In this document: piece after piece, positions 37,550-45,884 of the stretch
How the letters are laid out: each line of letters starts with the position of its first letter
Numbering within the stretch: position 1 is the first letter of the stretch
Source of the DNA: Aestuariivita boseongensis
Lineage (GTDB): Bacteria; Pseudomonadota; Alphaproteobacteria; Rhodobacterales; Rhodobacteraceae
Direction: 5' to 3'
Assembly (NCBI RefSeq): GCF_001262635.1
Contig: NZ_JXYH01000011.1
Location: 1 to 64,000, forward strand
Length of the DNA: 64,000 nucleotides
Made by a program: the position numbers and the translations under genes
The notes under the pieces: model-generated
What the model saw: only the letters and a program-made list of their open reading frames with translations
What the model was told of the DNA's origin: nothing
The model's database searches: none

Positions 37550-38236
37550 TCAGTCGTGGCGGATCTGGTCGCGCACCCGCGACCAGCCGCCGGGGCTGAG
37601 CACGAAGGACAATCCAAACCCCACCGCGAAGCCCGCCACATCGGCGACCCAGTCCTTCTGCCCGCCGAACAGCAGGCCGAAGATCAGCTGAAACGCCATC
37701 AGGAAGCCGATCAGCATGAAGGCGCGGTACTGGTTCTCGCCCATCTGGCCGAGATTGCGCCAGAGCACATAGGTGAACCCGCCGATCAGCCCGTAAACAC
37801 TGGGGAACGAACCCACCAGCGGGATGCGTTCATCCAGGATCAGCGCATAGGCCAGCGCGCCGCCTACGCCGGAAAGCACGAAAATGGCCAGCATCCGCCA
37901 CTGGCCAAAGGCCTCGGCCACCATCTTGCCCATGGCCAAGAGGATCACCCCCGCAAAGGCCGCGTGGGTCAGCGATCCGTGAACGAAGCTGTAGGTGAAA
38001 AACCGCAGCATATGGTCCAGCGGATATTGGCCCGTTTCCACCATCCAGTCGAAAATCTCTCCGCTGAAGGCATAGCTTTGCAGCGCCCACAGCCGCCAGC
38101 CCACCGCGTCAGGCCCGCCGATGACGCCCTGCGCGCCCAGTGAAAACGCCGCCTCGATCACCACGATGGCCAGAAACAGCAGCACCACCAGCGGCGGCAG
38201 GGGGTTTACCGGGTTCTGATTGGGATCACTGCTCAT
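37550..38236 (-). CDS. Rhomboid-fold membrane protein lacking catalytic residues
   Basis: 228 residues, about six membrane helices. Rhomboid landmarks are recognisable: the HGSLTH segment (86-91) and a GxxG-rich helix. But where active rhomboids have GxSG..G, this protein has GSFPSVYG (142-149), so Phe aligns with the nucleophile. Where the last helix should carry H-x-G-G-F, it has DVAGFAVG (199-206), with Asp for His. The TM2 asparagine is also missing. I infer a pseudoprotease of the iRhom kind that binds membrane proteins without cutting them. The reading frame is intact, so this is not a decaying pseudogene. Confidence 0.8.
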   Translation of the reverse strand: MSSDPNQNPVNPLPPLVVLLFLAIVVIEAAFSLGAQGVIGGPDAVGWRLWALQSYAFSGEIFDWMVETGQYPLDHMLRFFTYSFVHGSLTHAAFAGVILLAMGKMVAEAFGQWRMLAIFVLSGVGGALAYALILDERIPLVGSFPSVYGLIGGFTYVLWRNLGQMGENQYRAFMLIGFLMAFQLIFGLLFGGQKDWVADVAGFAVGFGLSFVLSPGGWSRVRDQIRHD

Positions 38237-38326
38237 CCACGTGCCGTCCTTCTTGGGCGCTTCTTGACGCCGCCTGACCCCATGGGTAAGCGAGGCGGGC
38301 GATTTTTACCAGATGAGAGTGCGCAG

Positions 38327-39355
38327 ATGTCCCAGACCCAATTCACGCCGCGTGTGTTTTCCGGCATCCAGCCGTCGGGCGGGCTGACGCTGGGCAACTA
38401 TCTGGGGGCGATCAAACGCTTTGTGGATATGCAGGGCCCCGAGTTCGAGACGATCTATTGCATGGTCGATCTGCATGCGATCACCGTCTGGCAGAACCCC
38501 GCCGATCTGACGCGCAACACGCGCGAGCTGTGCGCCGGCTTCATCGCCGCCGGCATCGACCCGGAACAATCCGTGCTGATCAACCAAAGCCAGGTGCCCG
38601 AACATGCGCAGCTGGGCTGGGTGTTCAACTGCGTGGCGCGCATGGGCTGGATGAAGCGCATGACGCAGTTCAAGGACAAGGCAGGCAAGAATGCCGAGAA
38701 CGCCTCGCTTGGGTTGTTCGGCTATCCGGCGCTGATGGCGGCGGACATTCTGGTCTATCACGCCACCCATGTGCCGGTGGGCGAGGATCAGAAGCAGCAT
38801 CTGGAGCTGACCCGCGATATCGCGGCCAAGTTCAACCATGATTACGGCGTGGATTTCTTCCCGATGACCGAACCGGTGATCGAAGGGGCCGCCACGCGGG
38901 TGATGAGCCTGCGCGACGGGTCCAAGAAGATGTCGAAATCCGATCCGTCCGACATGGCGCGGATCAACATGACCGATGACGCCGACGCGATCGCCAAGAA
39001 GATCCGCAAGGCCAAGACCGATCCCGACGCGCTCCCGTCCGAGGCAGAGGGGCTGGAAAACCGCCCCGAGGCGCGGAACCTCGTGAACATCTATGCCGCG
39101 CTGAACGATCAGACCGTGGACGAGGTGCTGCGCGATGTGGGCGGCAAGCAGTTCGGTGAATTCAAACCGATGCTGGCCGATCTGGCAGTGGCGAAACTGT
39201 CGCCGATTTCAGGCGAGATGGCGCGGCTGATGGATGATCCGGCGGAGATTGACCGCATCCTGTCGCGCGGATCACAGCGCGCACGGGAGATCACCGCTCC
39301 GATCCTGAAGCGGACCTATGAGATCGTGGGGATGGTCGCACCGGTCGAGGTTTGA
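38327..39355 (+). CDS. trpS: Tryptophan--tRNA ligase
   Basis: 342-residue class I synthetase with the HIGH-type segment [18 protein letters not shown] (residues 12-29) and the KMSKS loop as [14 protein letters not shown] and tryptophan pocket residues such as [16 protein letters not shown] are in place. The ATG at 38327 begins the family's normal N-terminus; the frame opens 21 codons earlier in unconserved sequence. It is convergent with the globin gene. Confidence 0.97.
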   Translation: MSQTQFTPRVFSGIQPSGGLTLGNYLGAIKRFVDMQGPEFETIYCMVDLHAITVWQNPADLTRNTRELCAGFIAAGIDPEQSVLINQSQVPEHAQLGWVFNCVARMGWMKRMTQFKDKAGKNAENASLGLFGYPALMAADILVYHATHVPVGEDQKQHLELTRDIAAKFNHDYGVDFFPMTEPVIEGAATRVMSLRDGSKKMSKSDPSDMARINMTDDADAIAKKIRKAKTDPDALPSEAEGLENRPEARNLVNIYAALNDQTVDEVLRDVGGKQFGEFKPMLADLAVAKLSPISGEMARLMDDPAEIDRILSRGSQRAREITAPILKRTYEIVGMVAPVEV

Positions 39356-39383
39356 CCGCAAGGCATCCGGTAGGCCGCGCGCC

Positions 39384-39806
39384 TTACCCTTCCTTGATCT
39401 TGCCGCGCTGGATCATGCTGGCGCTGACCTGATCAAACGCCTCGCGCCAGGCTGCTTCCAGCGTGGGTGTGAACTCTTCTCCGAGAACCATGCGCAGGGT
39501 ATCGATCAATGCCTCGCGCATTGGTTCGAAATGGCTGCGCTTGACGCCGATTGTGGCGTGAAGTTCACCCAGTTCGGCGTATTTTTCGACGTTCTTGTCG
39601 TCCTGGTCCAGGTTGTCGACGATCATGCCCAGGGTGGTCATGAATTTCATGCCTTGCCCGGCCAAATCCTCGCGAAACAGCGCGCGCAGATGTGGGGCGT
39701 GCCGGAACAGGGCTTCGTAGAATTCCCGTGAATGGGTTTCCACATCTCGTGACAACACCTTGTAGCTGTTGCGGAGCAACTCCAACTCGATCGAATTCAG
39801 GGACAT
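39384..39806 (-). CDS. Single-domain globin
   Basis: 140-residue bacterial haemoglobin related to the globin domain of flavohaemoglobins. The proximal histidine is H83 in AELGELHATIGV, and the distal pocket lies in the FYEALFRHAPHLRALF helix pair. There is no reductase domain, so an outside electron donor would be needed for NO dioxygenation; oxygen binding or sensing is also possible. AGGAGGG sits 6 bp before the ATG at 39806. Confidence 0.85.
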   Translation of the reverse strand: MSLNSIELELLRNSYKVLSRDVETHSREFYEALFRHAPHLRALFREDLAGQGMKFMTTLGMIVDNLDQDDKNVEKYAELGELHATIGVKRSHFEPMREALIDTLRMVLGEEFTPTLEAAWREAFDQVSASMIQRGKIKEG

Positions 39807-40258
39807 ACCGCACCCTCCTATGCTGGCTGACACCAGAATAGCACCAAGCCACCTGACAGCCTAATCGGCCCGCGGCGGGAGGCTCCCGGCAGGCTGTTTG
39901 TCTTGATTAGGTGGATAACGTCAGGCTGCGGGCCCGCATGATATGCGATGGCTGCCTGCCGGGGTTGTAAGGCCCGACAAGGCGAAATGCGCGATGGAAC
40001 ACCATCTGCCCTGAGCGTGCCAGACGGTTGTGTGCCGACTGGCGCATGTGATCACGGGGGCAGTGTATACGCGCAGGACCTTGCCAAAGCGTGACAGCAC
40101 CGTGCGCCGGATGAACGGCGTTCAGGCAAATGTCCGCTCTAAGCAGGCGCTTATCGGGGGGCGCATAAACCACGCGCCAATGGTTTCCCCGGCTTTCTGA
40201 TCCGACATCCGGGGCAGCGACAACATCGGGTTGCCGCTGCAACACAAGGAATGAAACC
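39807..40258. other. Long intergenic region between globin and PepSY operon
   Basis: 452 bp without a convincing gene; the only long frame (minus strand, 39907-40278) has unusual composition and no ribosome-binding site. It contains the 12-bp palindrome TGCGGGCCCGCA at 39927-39938 and a small GTTGC/GCAAC inverted repeat just before the PepSY gene. Both flanking units start here (divergent), so it must hold two promoters, but no clear FNR-type TTGAT-N4-ATCAA site was found. Confidence 0.45.
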
Positions 40259-40513
40259 ATGCGCAAACTTGCAATCATCGCTCTTATGACCCTTGCCTCT
40301 CCGGCGCTGGCCGAAGACGTGACAATGAACAGCGTCCTCGGGACGACACTGGACGAGGTGCAGGCCTCTCTGACCGCGATGGGCTATGACGTCCGCAAGG
40401 CCGAAATGGAAGACGGCCAGATCGAGGTCTATTTCATCCGCGATGGCCAGATGGGAGAGGTCTATGTCAATCCCAGGACCGGCGCTGTCTCGAAACTCGA
40501 AATCAAGAGCTGA
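40259..40513 (+). CDS. Secreted PepSY-domain protein
   Basis: 84 residues: a Sec signal ending ALA|E at residue 18, then one PepSY-like unit (LDEVQASLTAMGYDVRKAEMEDGQIEVYFI). PepSY modules act as inhibitors or sensory domains in the periplasm. AAGGAA precedes the ATG. It starts a compact four-gene operon, so it may be the periplasmic input of the cytochrome or regulator encoded downstream. Confidence 0.8.
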   Translation: MRKLAIIALMTLASPALAEDVTMNSVLGTTLDEVQASLTAMGYDVRKAEMEDGQIEVYFIRDGQMGEVYVNPRTGAVSKLEIKS

Positions 40514-40517
40514 GGCT

Positions 40518-41093
40518 GTGACCGCTGTTGCACAAAGGACCAGCGGGCGCATCAGCGCCCGCGAGGTTGCCGTCTGGGATCCGCTGGTGCGGCTGATCCA
40601 CTGGACGCTTGCCCTGACGATCCTTCTGAACGCAACCGTGATCGAGGACGAAAGCACAGCCCATGAATGGATCGGCTATGTCGCCCTGGGCCTGGTCGGG
40701 CTGCGCGTGATCTGGGCGCTGGTTGGTCCGACACATGCACGGTTTTCGTCTTTTCCGCCAAGCCCGGCACGGGCCGCGCGCCACCTGCGGGCAATCTTCG
40801 CCAAGGAGCACAGCGTTTTTCTTTCGCACAACCCGCTTGGTGCGCTGATGGTCTATAACATCTGGCTGAGCGTGATCGCCCTGGGCGTGACCGGCTATAT
40901 GATGACGACCCTTGCCTTTTTCGGGGTCGAATGGGTCGAGGAGGCTCATGAGGTGATATTCGGCTGGCTGGTGCTTTCGGTCGCGCTTCATGTTGCGGGT
41001 GTGGCCTTGGAAACGCGGCGCTCTGGTGTCAAGCTGGTGCGTGCGATGATAACCGGTCGGAAGAATATCCCCGAGGGAAGCTGCATGAAATGA
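40518..41093 (+). CDS. Cytochrome b561-type membrane protein
   Basis: 191 residues with four membrane helices. Candidate haem-ligand histidines lie in RLIHWTLALTILLN, STAHEWIGYV and the EEAHEVIFGWLVLSVALHVAG segment, matching the prokaryotic b561/Ni-Fe-hydrogenase b-subunit family, which moves electrons between quinone and a periplasmic partner. A GTG at 40518 is the likely start, 4 bp after the PepSY stop. It overlaps the HTH gene by 4 bp. No hydrogenase or oxidoreductase partner is nearby, so the donor or acceptor is unknown. Confidence 0.85.
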   Translation: MTAVAQRTSGRISAREVAVWDPLVRLIHWTLALTILLNATVIEDESTAHEWIGYVALGLVGLRVIWALVGPTHARFSSFPPSPARAARHLRAIFAKEHSVFLSHNPLGALMVYNIWLSVIALGVTGYMMTTLAFFGVEWVEEAHEVIFGWLVLSVALHVAGVALETRRSGVKLVRAMITGRKNIPEGSCMK

Positions 41094-41614
41094 AACTCGG
41101 GCTGTGGCCGGCAAAGACGAAGGAAAGGCGCGCAACGATCCTTGCGGGCCTGATCCTTGTGCAGGCGCTTTGCGCGCTGTTTTTCATTGCCGATGTGATC
41201 GAGGATCTGAGACTGGACGGCCGGATCGACGGCCCGCATATGGTGCTGGAATTCGTTGCCGCCGTGGCACTGGTGGGCGGCGTCATCTTCCTGATGATCG
41301 AATTGCGCGGATTGCTTGCTCGCATGTCGGATATGCAGACCGGGCTGGACATTGCGCATGGACATCTGGCCGACATTATCGAAGGTTTCTTCGACGAATG
41401 GGGCCTGACGGATGCGGAACGGGATGTCGCAATCATGATCCTGAAGGGGCTGGACAATGACGCCATTGCCCGAGTGCGCAACACTGCGGCCGGAACGGTG
41501 CGTGCGCAGGCAACCCGGATCTATGCCAAATCACGGACGGATGGCCGTGCGCAGTTCATCAGCCTGTTCGTCGAGGAACTCTTGGCCGGAAACACCCAAC
41601 TTGGAGACATATGA
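41090..41614 (+). CDS. Membrane-tethered LuxR-type HTH regulator
   Basis: 174 residues: two membrane helices (about 17-34 and 51-70), a short linker, then a GerE-like helix-turn-helix (about 105-165, GLTDAERDVAIMILKGLDND followed by TAAGTVRAQATRIYAKSRT). There is no receiver or autoinducer domain, so the signal is probably read in or across the membrane. It overlaps both the cytochrome gene and the VIT gene by 4 bp. One-component membrane regulators of this kind usually control their own operon; here that is inference. Confidence 0.8.
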   Translation: MKLGLWPAKTKERRATILAGLILVQALCALFFIADVIEDLRLDGRIDGPHMVLEFVAAVALVGGVIFLMIELRGLLARMSDMQTGLDIAHGHLADIIEGFFDEWGLTDAERDVAIMILKGLDNDAIARVRNTAAGTVRAQATRIYAKSRTDGRAQFISLFVEELLAGNTQLGDI

Positions 41615-42318
41615 TGACCCAACCCAGCGCCCATTCAGACGATCCGCATTATGTCACCCGCAGCGGCTGGCTGCGCGCCGCGGTTCTGGGCGCGAATGAC
41701 GGCATCGTTTCGGTTTCGTCGCTGGTGGTCGGTGTCGCGGCGGCAGACCCAAGCCCGCGGGCGGTTTTGATCGCCGGTGTCGCCGGGCTGGTGGCTGGTG
41801 CGATGTCGATGGCCGCGGGCGAGTATGTCTCGGTCTCGTCGCAGTCGGACACCGAACGCGCCGATATCGAGCGGGAGAAAACCGCCCTTGAGGAAACCCC
41901 CGAGGCCGAATTGGAAGAGCTGGTCGCGATTTATGAGGAACGGGGGTTAAGCAGGCCGACCGCGGAAGCCGTCGCCAGGGAACTGACCGAGAAGGATGCC
42001 CTTGGCGCCCATATCCGGGATGAGCTGGGGCTGTCCGAAGTTCATACCGCGAACCCGCTTCAGGCGGCGCTGGCATCCGGCGCGACCTTCAGCGTGGCCG
42101 CCGCCGTGCCCGTGCTTGCAGCGTTTCTGGCACCCGCCACGGCGATCATTCCGACCGTTCTGGTGGTGACGATATTCGCGTTGGCGATCCTTGGGGCGCT
42201 TGGCGCCAAGGCAGGGGCCGCTCCTGTTGCGCCGGCGATGTTGCGTGTTGTGGGGTGGGGCGTCTTCGCCATGGCCGTCACGGCGGCGATCGGGTGGCTG
42301 TTCGGTGTGAGTGTCTGA
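41611..42318 (+). CDS. VIT/CCC1-family transporter
   Basis: 235 residues with about five helices. The first pair contains LRAAVLGANDGIVSVSSLVVG and MSMAAGEYVSVSSQ, the signature of the vacuolar iron/manganese transporter family. An acidic cytoplasmic helical loop (ERADIEREKTALEETPEAE) follows, which in eukaryotic VIT1 binds metal before export. It probably removes excess Fe2+ or Mn2+ from the cytosol. It is the last gene of the PepSY-b561-HTH-VIT operon; tandem ATGs at 41611 and 41614. Confidence 0.9.
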   Translation: MMTQPSAHSDDPHYVTRSGWLRAAVLGANDGIVSVSSLVVGVAAADPSPRAVLIAGVAGLVAGAMSMAAGEYVSVSSQSDTERADIEREKTALEETPEAELEELVAIYEERGLSRPTAEAVARELTEKDALGAHIRDELGLSEVHTANPLQAALASGATFSVAAAVPVLAAFLAPATAIIPTVLVVTIFALAILGALGAKAGAAPVAPAMLRVVGWGVFAMAVTAAIGWLFGVSV

Positions 42319-42438
42319 GCGCATAGCCCGTCAAGGGCGCTTTGACTGGTGCCGCGCGCCAACCACCTGCGGCGCCAGAAAGGTCTGGACGGCTGACCCA
42401 TTCCCGGCCTAACGTCTGCACTCAGGGAGGACGCGATC

Positions 42439-43302
42439 ATGGCGGTTGGAACCAATATCAAAACCTATTTCCAGGGCACATGGCACGAGGGCGACGCCCC
42501 GATCATGCGCGCGGCCGATCACGGGTCGTGGCTGGGCAGTTCGGTCTTTGACGGCGCGCGGTATTTCGACGGGCTGGCCCCGGATCTTGAGCCGCATTGC
42601 GCCCGTGTGAACCGGTCGGCCAAGGCGCTGATGCTGACACCCACGGTCAGCACCGAAGAGATGGTCGAGATCGTGCGCGAAGGCTTGAAGATGTACGCGC
42701 CGGGCACGCCCGTTTACATCCGTCCGATGTATTGGGGCATCCATGGCGATCCCACGGCCATCATCCCCTCGCCCGAAGAGACGGGGTTCGCCATCTGTCT
42801 TGAGGAAATCCCGATGGCGCCCGCGACCGCCACGGCGACGCTGACGCGCACGCGCTTCCGCCGCCCGGTTCTGGAAAGCGCGGTGGTCAATGCCAAGGCG
42901 GGCTGCCTTTATCCCAACAATGCCCGGATGCTGGCCGAGGCGCGCGCCAAGGGCTTTGCCAATGCGCTGGTGGCCGACGCGATGGGCAATGTGGCCGAAA
43001 CCGCCACGGCGAATATCTTCATGGTCCGCGATGGCGAGGTGTTCACCCCCATCGCCAATGGCACCTTCCTGGCCGGGATCACCCGCGCGCGCCATATCAG
43101 CAACATGACTGCCGATGGCATGCGCGTGCATGAAACCGTCCTGACCTTCGAGGATTTCGAAGCCGCGGACGAGGTCTTCATGTCGGGCAACATGTCCAAG
43201 GTCACCCCTGTCACCGCCTTTGACGACACTCATTACCAGGTCGGTCCCATCACCCGCCGCGTGCGCGAGATGTATTGGGACTGGGCCGCCACGAACGGAT
43301 AA
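42439..43302 (+). CDS. ilvE: Branched-chain-amino-acid aminotransferase
   Basis: 287-residue class IV PLP aminotransferase. Family features include HGSWLGSSVFDGARYFDG, the catalytic Lys region AVVNAKAGCLYPNNARMLAEA, and ETATANIFMV followed by GTFLAGITR for phosphate binding. It transfers amino groups between glutamate and the branched-chain 2-oxo acids. It is slightly shorter than E. coli IlvE. GGGAGG lies upstream of the ATG. A DsbA-like isomerase gene follows after 6 bp. Confidence 0.88.
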   Translation: MAVGTNIKTYFQGTWHEGDAPIMRAADHGSWLGSSVFDGARYFDGLAPDLEPHCARVNRSAKALMLTPTVSTEEMVEIVREGLKMYAPGTPVYIRPMYWGIHGDPTAIIPSPEETGFAICLEEIPMAPATATATLTRTRFRRPVLESAVVNAKAGCLYPNNARMLAEARAKGFANALVADAMGNVAETATANIFMVRDGEVFTPIANGTFLAGITRARHISNMTADGMRVHETVLTFEDFEAADEVFMSGNMSKVTPVTAFDDTHYQVGPITRRVREMYWDWAATNG

Positions 43303-43308
43303 CGCAAC

Positions 43309-43905
43309 ATGACCAAACCGCTTGAATTCTGGTTCGAGTTCGCCTCGACCTACAGCTATCCGGCAGCATTGCAGGTCGAAGAGGCGTGCAAGGCCGTGGG
43401 CGTGCCGCTGATCTGGAAACCCTTCCTTCTGGGGCCGGTTTTCGCGGCGCAGGGCATGACGGATTCACCGTTCAACATGTTCCCGGTCAAGGGCACCTAT
43501 ATGTGGCGCGATCTGGAACGGATCTGCGGCGATGCGGGGCTGGGCTGGACCCAACCCACGGGCTTTCCACGCGGGTCGGTTCTGGCCGGGCGGATCGCGG
43601 CGCGCAACGCGGATGCCGGATGGGTCGGGGATTTCGTGCGCGCGGTCTATACCGCGAATTTCGCACAGGACCGCGATATCGCGGATGACGCGGTGATTGC
43701 CGACATCCTGTCCGAGATCGGCCAGGATCCGGAAGCGGTGATCGCCGACGCAACCAGCCCCGAAGGCAAGGTCCATCTGCGCGCCAATACCGAAGAGGCG
43801 CAGGAAAAAGGCCTGTTCGGCGCACCCAGCATGCGCGTGGGCGACGAGCTTTTCTGGGGCCATGACCGTCTGGCGCAGGCCATCGCCTGGGCGCAGAAGA
43901 GCTGA
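43309..43905 (+). CDS. 2-hydroxychromene-2-carboxylate isomerase (DsbA-like)
   Basis: 198 residues with a thioredoxin/DsbA fold of the kappa-GST type. The conserved serine that activates glutathione is in WFEFASTYSYPA; the C-terminal GAPSMRVGDELFWGHDRL is a family hallmark. The named activity is from naphthalene degradation, but homologues without that pathway are common, and none of its genes are here, so the natural substrate is unknown. It starts 6 bp after ilvE. Confidence 0.85.
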   Translation: MTKPLEFWFEFASTYSYPAALQVEEACKAVGVPLIWKPFLLGPVFAAQGMTDSPFNMFPVKGTYMWRDLERICGDAGLGWTQPTGFPRGSVLAGRIAARNADAGWVGDFVRAVYTANFAQDRDIADDAVIADILSEIGQDPEAVIADATSPEGKVHLRANTEEAQEKGLFGAPSMRVGDELFWGHDRLAQAIAWAQKS

Positions 43906-43984
43906 CGCGCGCGGCAAAGCTTTCCATTGCGCAATGCGTGGGCTTGGGTCATCTTGCACCTCAGCTTCAAGGGGAAGACCGGCC

Positions 43985-44440
43985 ATGCGTAAATTTCTCG
44001 TCGTGCTGGATGATAGCAAGGAATGCCTCAACGCCATGCGGTTCGCGGCGATGCGGGCGGCCCATACCGGCGGTGGGGTAGAGATCTTGTCGGTGATCCC
44101 CCCCGATGAATTCAATCACTGGATCGGTGTTGGCGATATCATGCGCGAGGAAGCGCGCGAGCGCATTCATGCGCATTTCGAGGTCTTCGCCAAATGGATG
44201 CGCGACCGGCAGGGGGTCGACCCCGAACTTGTGATCCGCGAAGGCGAACCGGTGCCCGAGATCATGGCGCAGGTGAAGGAAGATCCGGAAATCGGCGTGC
44301 TGGTTCTGGGTGCGGGGACCGACAAGAAAGGCCCCGGACCGCTGGTCACGCAACTCAGCCGCAATTCCGGAACGCTTCCCATTCCCATCACCATCGTGCC
44401 CGGCCATCTGACCAAGGAACAGCTGGAAGCGATCACCTAG
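43985..44440 (+). CDS. Universal stress protein family protein
   Basis: 151-residue UspA-fold protein beginning KFLVVLDDSKECLNAMRFAA. The usual ATP-binding G-x2-G-x9-G(S/T) is partly retained as VLGAGTDKKGPGPLV, and nucleotide binding is uncertain. AAGGGGAAG precedes the ATG at 43985; an earlier frame opening within the previous gene lacks support. A CATTGCGCAATG palindrome (43925-43936) lies 48 bp upstream. Confidence 0.83.
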   Translation: MRKFLVVLDDSKECLNAMRFAAMRAAHTGGGVEILSVIPPDEFNHWIGVGDIMREEARERIHAHFEVFAKWMRDRQGVDPELVIREGEPVPEIMAQVKEDPEIGVLVLGAGTDKKGPGPLVTQLSRNSGTLPIPITIVPGHLTKEQLEAIT

Positions 44441-44480
44441 CACCGCCCTCCCGAAGGGCCCCAAGCAATCGGGAGACAAC

Positions 44481-45875
44481 ATGAGCCGCCGCAGACTTGC
44501 CGCCATTCTGTCTCTTGATGTGGTGGGGTACAGCCGGATGATGCAGGGCGGCGCGGCGTCGGTGTTGAAAACGCTCAACGCGCTTTATCGCGATCTGGTC
44601 ACGCCGAAGGTGACGGAACATGGCGGGCGCGTGGTCAAGCTGATGGGCGACGGTGCGCTGATCGATTTCCCCTCGGCCAGCCAGGCGCTGGCGGCGGCGA
44701 TTGCCATTCAGACCGCACTGCGGGCGCCAGATCACCCCTATACCACGCCCGAGCGCATCCAGCTGCGCGCGGGGTTGCATGTGGGCGATGTCACCGATGA
44801 CGGCAATGATATCTTTGGCGACGGGGTGAACATCGCCACGCGGTTGCAGGCGGCGGCGGAACCGGGTGGCATTCTTCTGTCGAAGATGATGAGCGACCTG
44901 GCCGGGTCTGATTTCGCCCCTCTGATGCGGGGTGAAGGGCTGCACAGCTACAAGGGCATTGCCCAGCCGATCGAAGTGATGTCGGTGACCTTCGCCGATC
45001 CGCGCCGCGAGGACTCCCGCGCCGCGTTCGCCAAGATGGGTGACATTCAATACTGCCGCAGCAAGGACGGGGTCAGCCTGGCCTGGACCGAAAGCGGAAC
45101 CGGCAGCACCGTTGTCAAAGCGCCAAACTGGATCGGGAACATCGAACTGGACTGGCGCAATCCGGCGCTCTCGCCCATCCTTTCCTCGGTTGCGCACCAT
45201 CACCGGATGGTGCGGTTCGATGCACGGCTGAACGGCCTTTCAGACTGGGACGCCGAAGCCTGCACCTTTGAAAGTTTTGTCGATGATCTGGAAGCGGTCT
45301 TTGACGCCGCCGGGATTGATCGCGCACCGATCCTTGCGATCTCGCAAGGGTCATGCGTGGCAGCCGCGTTCGCCGCCCGCCGGCCCGAGCGCGTCTCGGC
45401 CATCGTCATGATCGGGGGTTTCCCGCAAGGCCGTGCCCGGCGTACATCGGCCAAGGACAAAGCGCGGGCACAGGCGTTGAAAGAGATGATGACCGCCGGA
45501 TGGGACGATGATTTCCCTTCGCTGCGCGATCTCATGGCGCAGCTGATCGTGCCGGGTGCAAGCCACGAAGCGCGCCTTCAATATGCCGAGGACATGCGCA
45601 AGATGATCTCGCCCGAGAACATGGGCAGGTACCGCGAGACCATCGACAATATCGACATTCTGGACCGTATCGCAAATGTCAGCGCCCCTTGCCTTGTCTG
45701 CCACGCGACGGGGGATCGGATGCAGCCGGTCGAACAGGGACGTCTGTTTGCCAAGGGCCTGCCCAACGCGCGTTTCATTTCCTTTGACAGCCCGAACCAC
45801 GTGCTGCCCGACAATGACCCGGAATGGCCGCGGCTTGAGCGTGAAGTCCTGGCGTTTCTGGCGCAACACGCCTGA
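44481..45875 (+). CDS. Class III adenylate/guanylate cyclase fused to alpha/beta hydrolase
   Basis: 464 residues. N-terminal cyclase domain: metal-binding aspartates D13 (ILSLDVVGYS) and D57 (KLMGDGALIDF), and the transition-state N117 and R121 in FGDGVNIATRL. All are present, so cAMP or cGMP synthesis is plausible. From about 190 a hydrolase domain follows with nucleophile S288 in AISQGS, acid D412 in ATGDRM and H440 in SPNHVL. The predicted hydrolase may sense or process a ligand that controls cyclase activity, an inference. Cytosolic, no membrane helix. Preceded by a universal stress gene; its stop is 9 bp from the convergent glutamine-synthetase-like gene. Confidence 0.88.
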   Translation: MSRRRLAAILSLDVVGYSRMMQGGAASVLKTLNALYRDLVTPKVTEHGGRVVKLMGDGALIDFPSASQALAAAIAIQTALRAPDHPYTTPERIQLRAGLHVGDVTDDGNDIFGDGVNIATRLQAAAEPGGILLSKMMSDLAGSDFAPLMRGEGLHSYKGIAQPIEVMSVTFADPRREDSRAAFAKMGDIQYCRSKDGVSLAWTESGTGSTVVKAPNWIGNIELDWRNPALSPILSSVAHHHRMVRFDARLNGLSDWDAEACTFESFVDDLEAVFDAAGIDRAPILAISQGSCVAAAFAARRPERVSAIVMIGGFPQGRARRTSAKDKARAQALKEMMTAGWDDDFPSLRDLMAQLIVPGASHEARLQYAEDMRKMISPENMGRYRETIDNIDILDRIANVSAPCLVCHATGDRMQPVEQGRLFAKGLPNARFISFDSPNHVLPDNDPEWPRLEREVLAFLAQHA

Positions 45876-45884
45876 GCCGCCCGG

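Noticed and set aside
39807-40258. tRNA or small RNA in the globin-PepSY gap
   Set aside because: No cloverleaf, TTCRA arm or CCA-proximal acceptor stem could be found; only short palindromes are present.
39907-40278. 123-codon minus-strand frame in the same gap
   Set aside because: It begins inside the PepSY signal-peptide codons, lacks a ribosome-binding site and shows no family resemblance.
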